Virus record (IMG/VR): IMGVR_UViG_3300009164_003083
Location: 1 to 20,779 of that record
Length of the DNA stretch: 20,779 bases
Reading direction: 5' to 3' (one strand)
Source of the DNA: a virus
The notes beneath the pieces were generated by a model. The model was not told the DNA's origin. It did not search any database and was given only the letters and a program-made list of their open reading frames with translations. This document shows positions 18,460 through 20,779 of this stretch, in pieces (positions within the stretch are counted from its first letter, which is position 1; each line of letters opens with the position of its first letter). Position numbers and translations under genes: made by a program.

Positions 18460-20779
18460 TTATATTTTCTTAAAGATTACCCGGTCAAGCATAAACCCAT
18501 TAACTCCAGCAGTACTGCTAGATGTTGTAGGGGTAAACGTAAACGTAATTTTAGCAAATACTGCATCCCATGGAACCTGTGCTTTTCCAAAAAGTAAGTT
18601 CCAACGTTGGGCATTATTTGACGTTAGCGTTAGACCACTAATAGATGTGCTAGTAGTGACAGCTGATGCTGTTGTACCATCAGCTTGGTACCAGTAAATA
18701 GTTGCTACGTAAGTTCCAGTACTTCTATTTACATATGTTCCAGTATCTACTGGAAGGCTCTTTATAGCTGCCGAGAAGTAGTAATTAATAGTATCGTTAG
18801 GGCCTGTTCCGGCAGCGGGTCGAACTCGTATATTTGTCTTTGATACTGATATAGAGGTCGGAGATGTAGATGTACCGACTACCCTTAGCCAAGACGTACT
18901 GTATGCTCCATAAAGAGTATTGGAGTTAGTATCTGTATATATACTGCCTATTCCTACAGCTTTAGCGGATACAGTATTAGTACCACTTACCCAGTTATTT
19001 AAATTGTTTTCAAAAGAATTCTCAACAAATACTGATGAGTCAACTTCTGGTAATGAAACAGGTGTAGGGTCTCCCTGAGTAAATTTAAAGCTAGCTCCCA
19101 ATGGCAAATAATTGCTAACACTACGTTGCAGACGCTCAAGCTTGTTATCTTGACGTGTCCAGAAATAGCTTCTACCTCCACCAATAAGTGGACGAGTAGC
19201 AGAATACATCAAGGCAACGCCGTCTTTAGGATGGATTGTTGAAACTGTAGTTCCAACTGAAGGATCAACAAACGGAGTAGGAGTTGTACCAAACTCCATT
19301 TGAGCACCGTCTACATAGTACGTTCCAGACGTTAGATTAGATCCAATATGTAGGTATAGATTAATAGGTGTAGTTCCCGTAGTAAATTTAGGTACTTGTA
19401 CGGTGGTATGGATTCTAGTCCAAGTATTAAGAGGTACTACAAAAGAACCACCGGAATCAATTGCGGTATCACCAGCGGCGCTTACACCCAATAGAGTTGT
19501 AAGCGAGGATGTAGTGGATGTGCCACACCCAATAGTGTAAGTTCCTGCAGGACCGTATACATACGCAGATACTGTAACGCTCTCCCCACCACTAAGGTAG
19601 GATGAAACGGTGTCTGATCCTGATAACGTAATGATTGATGGGAAATAAGAGTTTGTGTACACTTGGTAGTTACTAGAAGCACTGGCGGTAACAGCTAACG
19701 AGTAGGAACTAAACTTTGCTTGAGCATTGCTTCTAGTCATAGCAGACGCTGAAGCAGTTTGTCGTGTCCAACCAGTAGTATTAGTTTCAAGACTGGGGTT
19801 AGCTAACCAGTTAGTAGTAGTACGTGTTTCCCACTCACAATCTGCGTCTCCAACAAAATCTTCCGTCAAGGGATTAGTAGGTGCTAGACCACCGGTTCCT
19901 TGGAAGTATGTATTAGGTATGCTAGATGTAGCAAGTCCATTTGTAAATGTGCCAGAAGTTGACGAAGTAACTGTAAATGTTGTCGTAGTAGGTACGCTAG
20001 CTACGGTCCAGTTTCCTGTGTAAGAGTTTGTTCCAGAAATACTTACACTGTTTCCTGCAACTAATCTATGTACAGAACTAGTAGTGACTGTAAAGGTACC
20101 TGAAGCTGGGGTAGCGGGTTCAATTTTTGATATAGCAGTATTTGATGGTCCAGCAGCTTCAAGAAGACAAGCATCTACATAATAAGAGTTGCCAGAAGTA
20201 GTACTAGGGAAATTAATAATTGCTTTAGCAACTGGTAAGCCATTATCAGCAACATACTCAGGAGACCTAACAGTTACAGAAATGCGCGTAAAAGTAGTGG
20301 CGTTAATAGTTACTGGGTCAGAGTAAATAATGCCCGTAGGTGCAGGTAAGTAACTACTATATGCATCTTTAGATACTTTAATCTGATCCACAGCTTTTTG
20401 TGGAAAGGTAAACTCAATGCCTACTTTAGCTGTTTTTGTAGCAGGACCTTTAACATAAGCACTAAAGGTGTAGTAAGTATTAGGGTCTAGAGTTATCCAG
20501 TCTGAGTGTATAGCTCCAACGTTGTTGGCCGCAGTAAACTTACCTGAAGTAGCTCCATACACATAGTTTGCTGTATCAATGCTCAAAGTTCCATTGAGAA
20601 TACCCCAACCATTTGTGCCATAATCGAAGCCAGGATTTGGAAGGTAATTAGTTCTAGTCCCATCAAGCTGAATATTTACAGTTCTAGCATCTTCATAAAT
20701 TGGATACCCAGCACCAAAAGAAAGATCTGATTTAGGGATCTCAGCAAATTGCAGATCATCAATATAAAAAATTGTTCCG
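18460..20779 (-). CDS. Tail or fibre protein with carbohydrate-binding-like repeats (C-terminal part)
   Basis: The frame is open to the right edge, so the N-terminus is missing; about 772 residues are visible and a TTG at 20584-20586 is not the true start. It is Ser/Thr/Gly/Tyr-rich and beta-strand-rich. Modules resembling family 4/9 carbohydrate-binding jelly-rolls recur: they open with an NPGF/NPSLE-type Asn-rich turn then GW (near 20620, 19790) and close with YYVD or FYID (FYIDDLQ near 20765, YYVDACLL near 20180, YYVDGAQME near 19310). A final module (NSFENNLNNW near 19020 to GFMLDRVIF near 18490) ends the protein. An Ig-like insert (TFTVTTSSVHRLVAGNSVSI) lies at about 19955-20105. It probably binds host surface glycans. 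It precedes the membrane protein by six bases. Confidence 0.8.
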   Translation of the reverse strand, partial: GTIFYIDDLQFAEIPKSDLSFGAGYPIYEDARTVNIQLDGTRTNYLPNPGFDYGTNGWGILNGTLSIDTANYVYGATSGKFTAANNVGAIHSDWITLDPNTYYTFSAYVKGPATKTAKVGIEFTFPQKAVDQIKVSKDAYSSYLPAPTGIIYSDPVTINATTFTRISVTVRSPEYVADNGLPVAKAIINFPSTTSGNSYYVDACLLEAAGPSNTAISKIEPATPASGTFTVTTSSVHRLVAGNSVSISGTNSYTGNWTVASVPTTTTFTVTSSTSGTFTNGLATSSIPNTYFQGTGGLAPTNPLTEDFVGDADCEWETRTTTNWLANPSLETNTTGWTRQTASASAMTRSNAQAKFSSYSLAVTASASSNYQVYTNSYFPSIITLSGSDTVSSYLSGGESVTVSAYVYGPAGTYTIGCGTSTTSSLTTLLGVSAAGDTAIDSGGSFVVPLNTWTRIHTTVQVPKFTTGTTPINLYLHIGSNLTSGTYYVDGAQMEFGTTPTPFVDPSVGTTVSTIHPKDGVALMYSATRPLIGGGRSYFWTRQDNKLERLQRSVSNYLPLGASFKFTQGDPTPVSLPEVDSSVFVENSFENNLNNWVSGTNTVSAKAVGIGSIYTDTNSNTLYGAYSTSWLRVVGTSTSPTSISVSKTNIRVRPAAGTGPNDTINYYFSAAIKSLPVDTGTYVNRSTGTYVATIYWYQADGTTASAVTTSTSISGLTLTSNNAQRWNLLFGKAQVPWDAVFAKITFTFTPTTSSSTAGVNGFMLDRVIFKKI

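Noticed and set aside
18254-18697. 147-codon plus-strand frame
   Set aside because: It crosses the membrane-protein and fibre genes antisense, matches no family and would break the all-minus layout.
20584-20586. TTG as start of the fibre gene
   Set aside because: The same frame stays open to the right edge with a continuing domain pattern (FYIDDLQ, NPGFDYGTNGW), so this TTG is an internal codon.
1-20779. tRNA, rRNA or riboswitch genes
   Set aside because: No cloverleaf, CCA-end or long non-coding stretch was seen; all gaps are shorter than about 75 bases.

Overview
The window looks like part of the genome of a tailed phage of an actinobacterium. It holds two WhiB-family proteins, which occur only in actinobacteria and their phages, a phage-type family A DNA polymerase, a tail or fibre protein, and about 35 tightly packed genes all read from the minus strand. 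Base composition looks AT-leaning (not computed), so a low-GC actinobacterial host, for example a freshwater lineage, is plausible but unproven. I saw no tRNA, rRNA, CRISPR, insertion sequence, integrase or RNA polymerase gene.

Read in the direction of transcription (right to left), the window opens with the C-terminal part of a large tail or fibre protein built of carbohydrate-binding-like beta modules (18460-20779). A small three-helix membrane protein follows (18166-18453). Next comes a primosome block: a winged-helix replication initiator with an AT-rich repeat cluster inside its gene that may be the origin, an AAA+ helicase loader, a small SWIM zinc-finger protein, an unknown protein, a DnaB-type helicase, a 24-residue membrane microprotein, a canonical WhiB protein, a CHC2/TOPRIM primase and an SNF2-type helicase (11745-18147).

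A cluster of small regulators follows (10248-11701): a ribbon-helix-helix protein, a coiled-coil protein, a membrane/C2H2 protein with two possible starts, a 52-residue protein and a MerR-like protein. Then come a zinc-containing ssDNA-binding protein and, beyond a strong hairpin, the DNA polymerase (7485-10222).

The left third carries recombination and nucleotide metabolism: a zinc-ribbon protein, RecA, a PD-(D/E)XK resolvase-like nuclease, a second WhiB with unusual cysteine spacing, a Cas4-like nuclease with an internal zinc ribbon, a dNMP kinase, several small cysteine-rich unknowns, a RuvC-like resolvase and SpoVS. A UUCG-capped hairpin after a low-complexity gene (221-607) separates this operon from a last partial gene at the left edge.

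The genes are largely consistent with one replication-recombination programme. Initiator, loader, helicase and primase would open the fork. Polymerase, SSB and SNF2 helicase would run it. RecA, the Cas4-like nuclease and two resolvases would handle recombination and branched DNA, and the dNMP kinase would supply nucleotides. Many stop/start overlaps (TAATG, ATGA) imply translational coupling in a long polycistron. No function is proposed for about a dozen small genes; what is visible in each is recorded.
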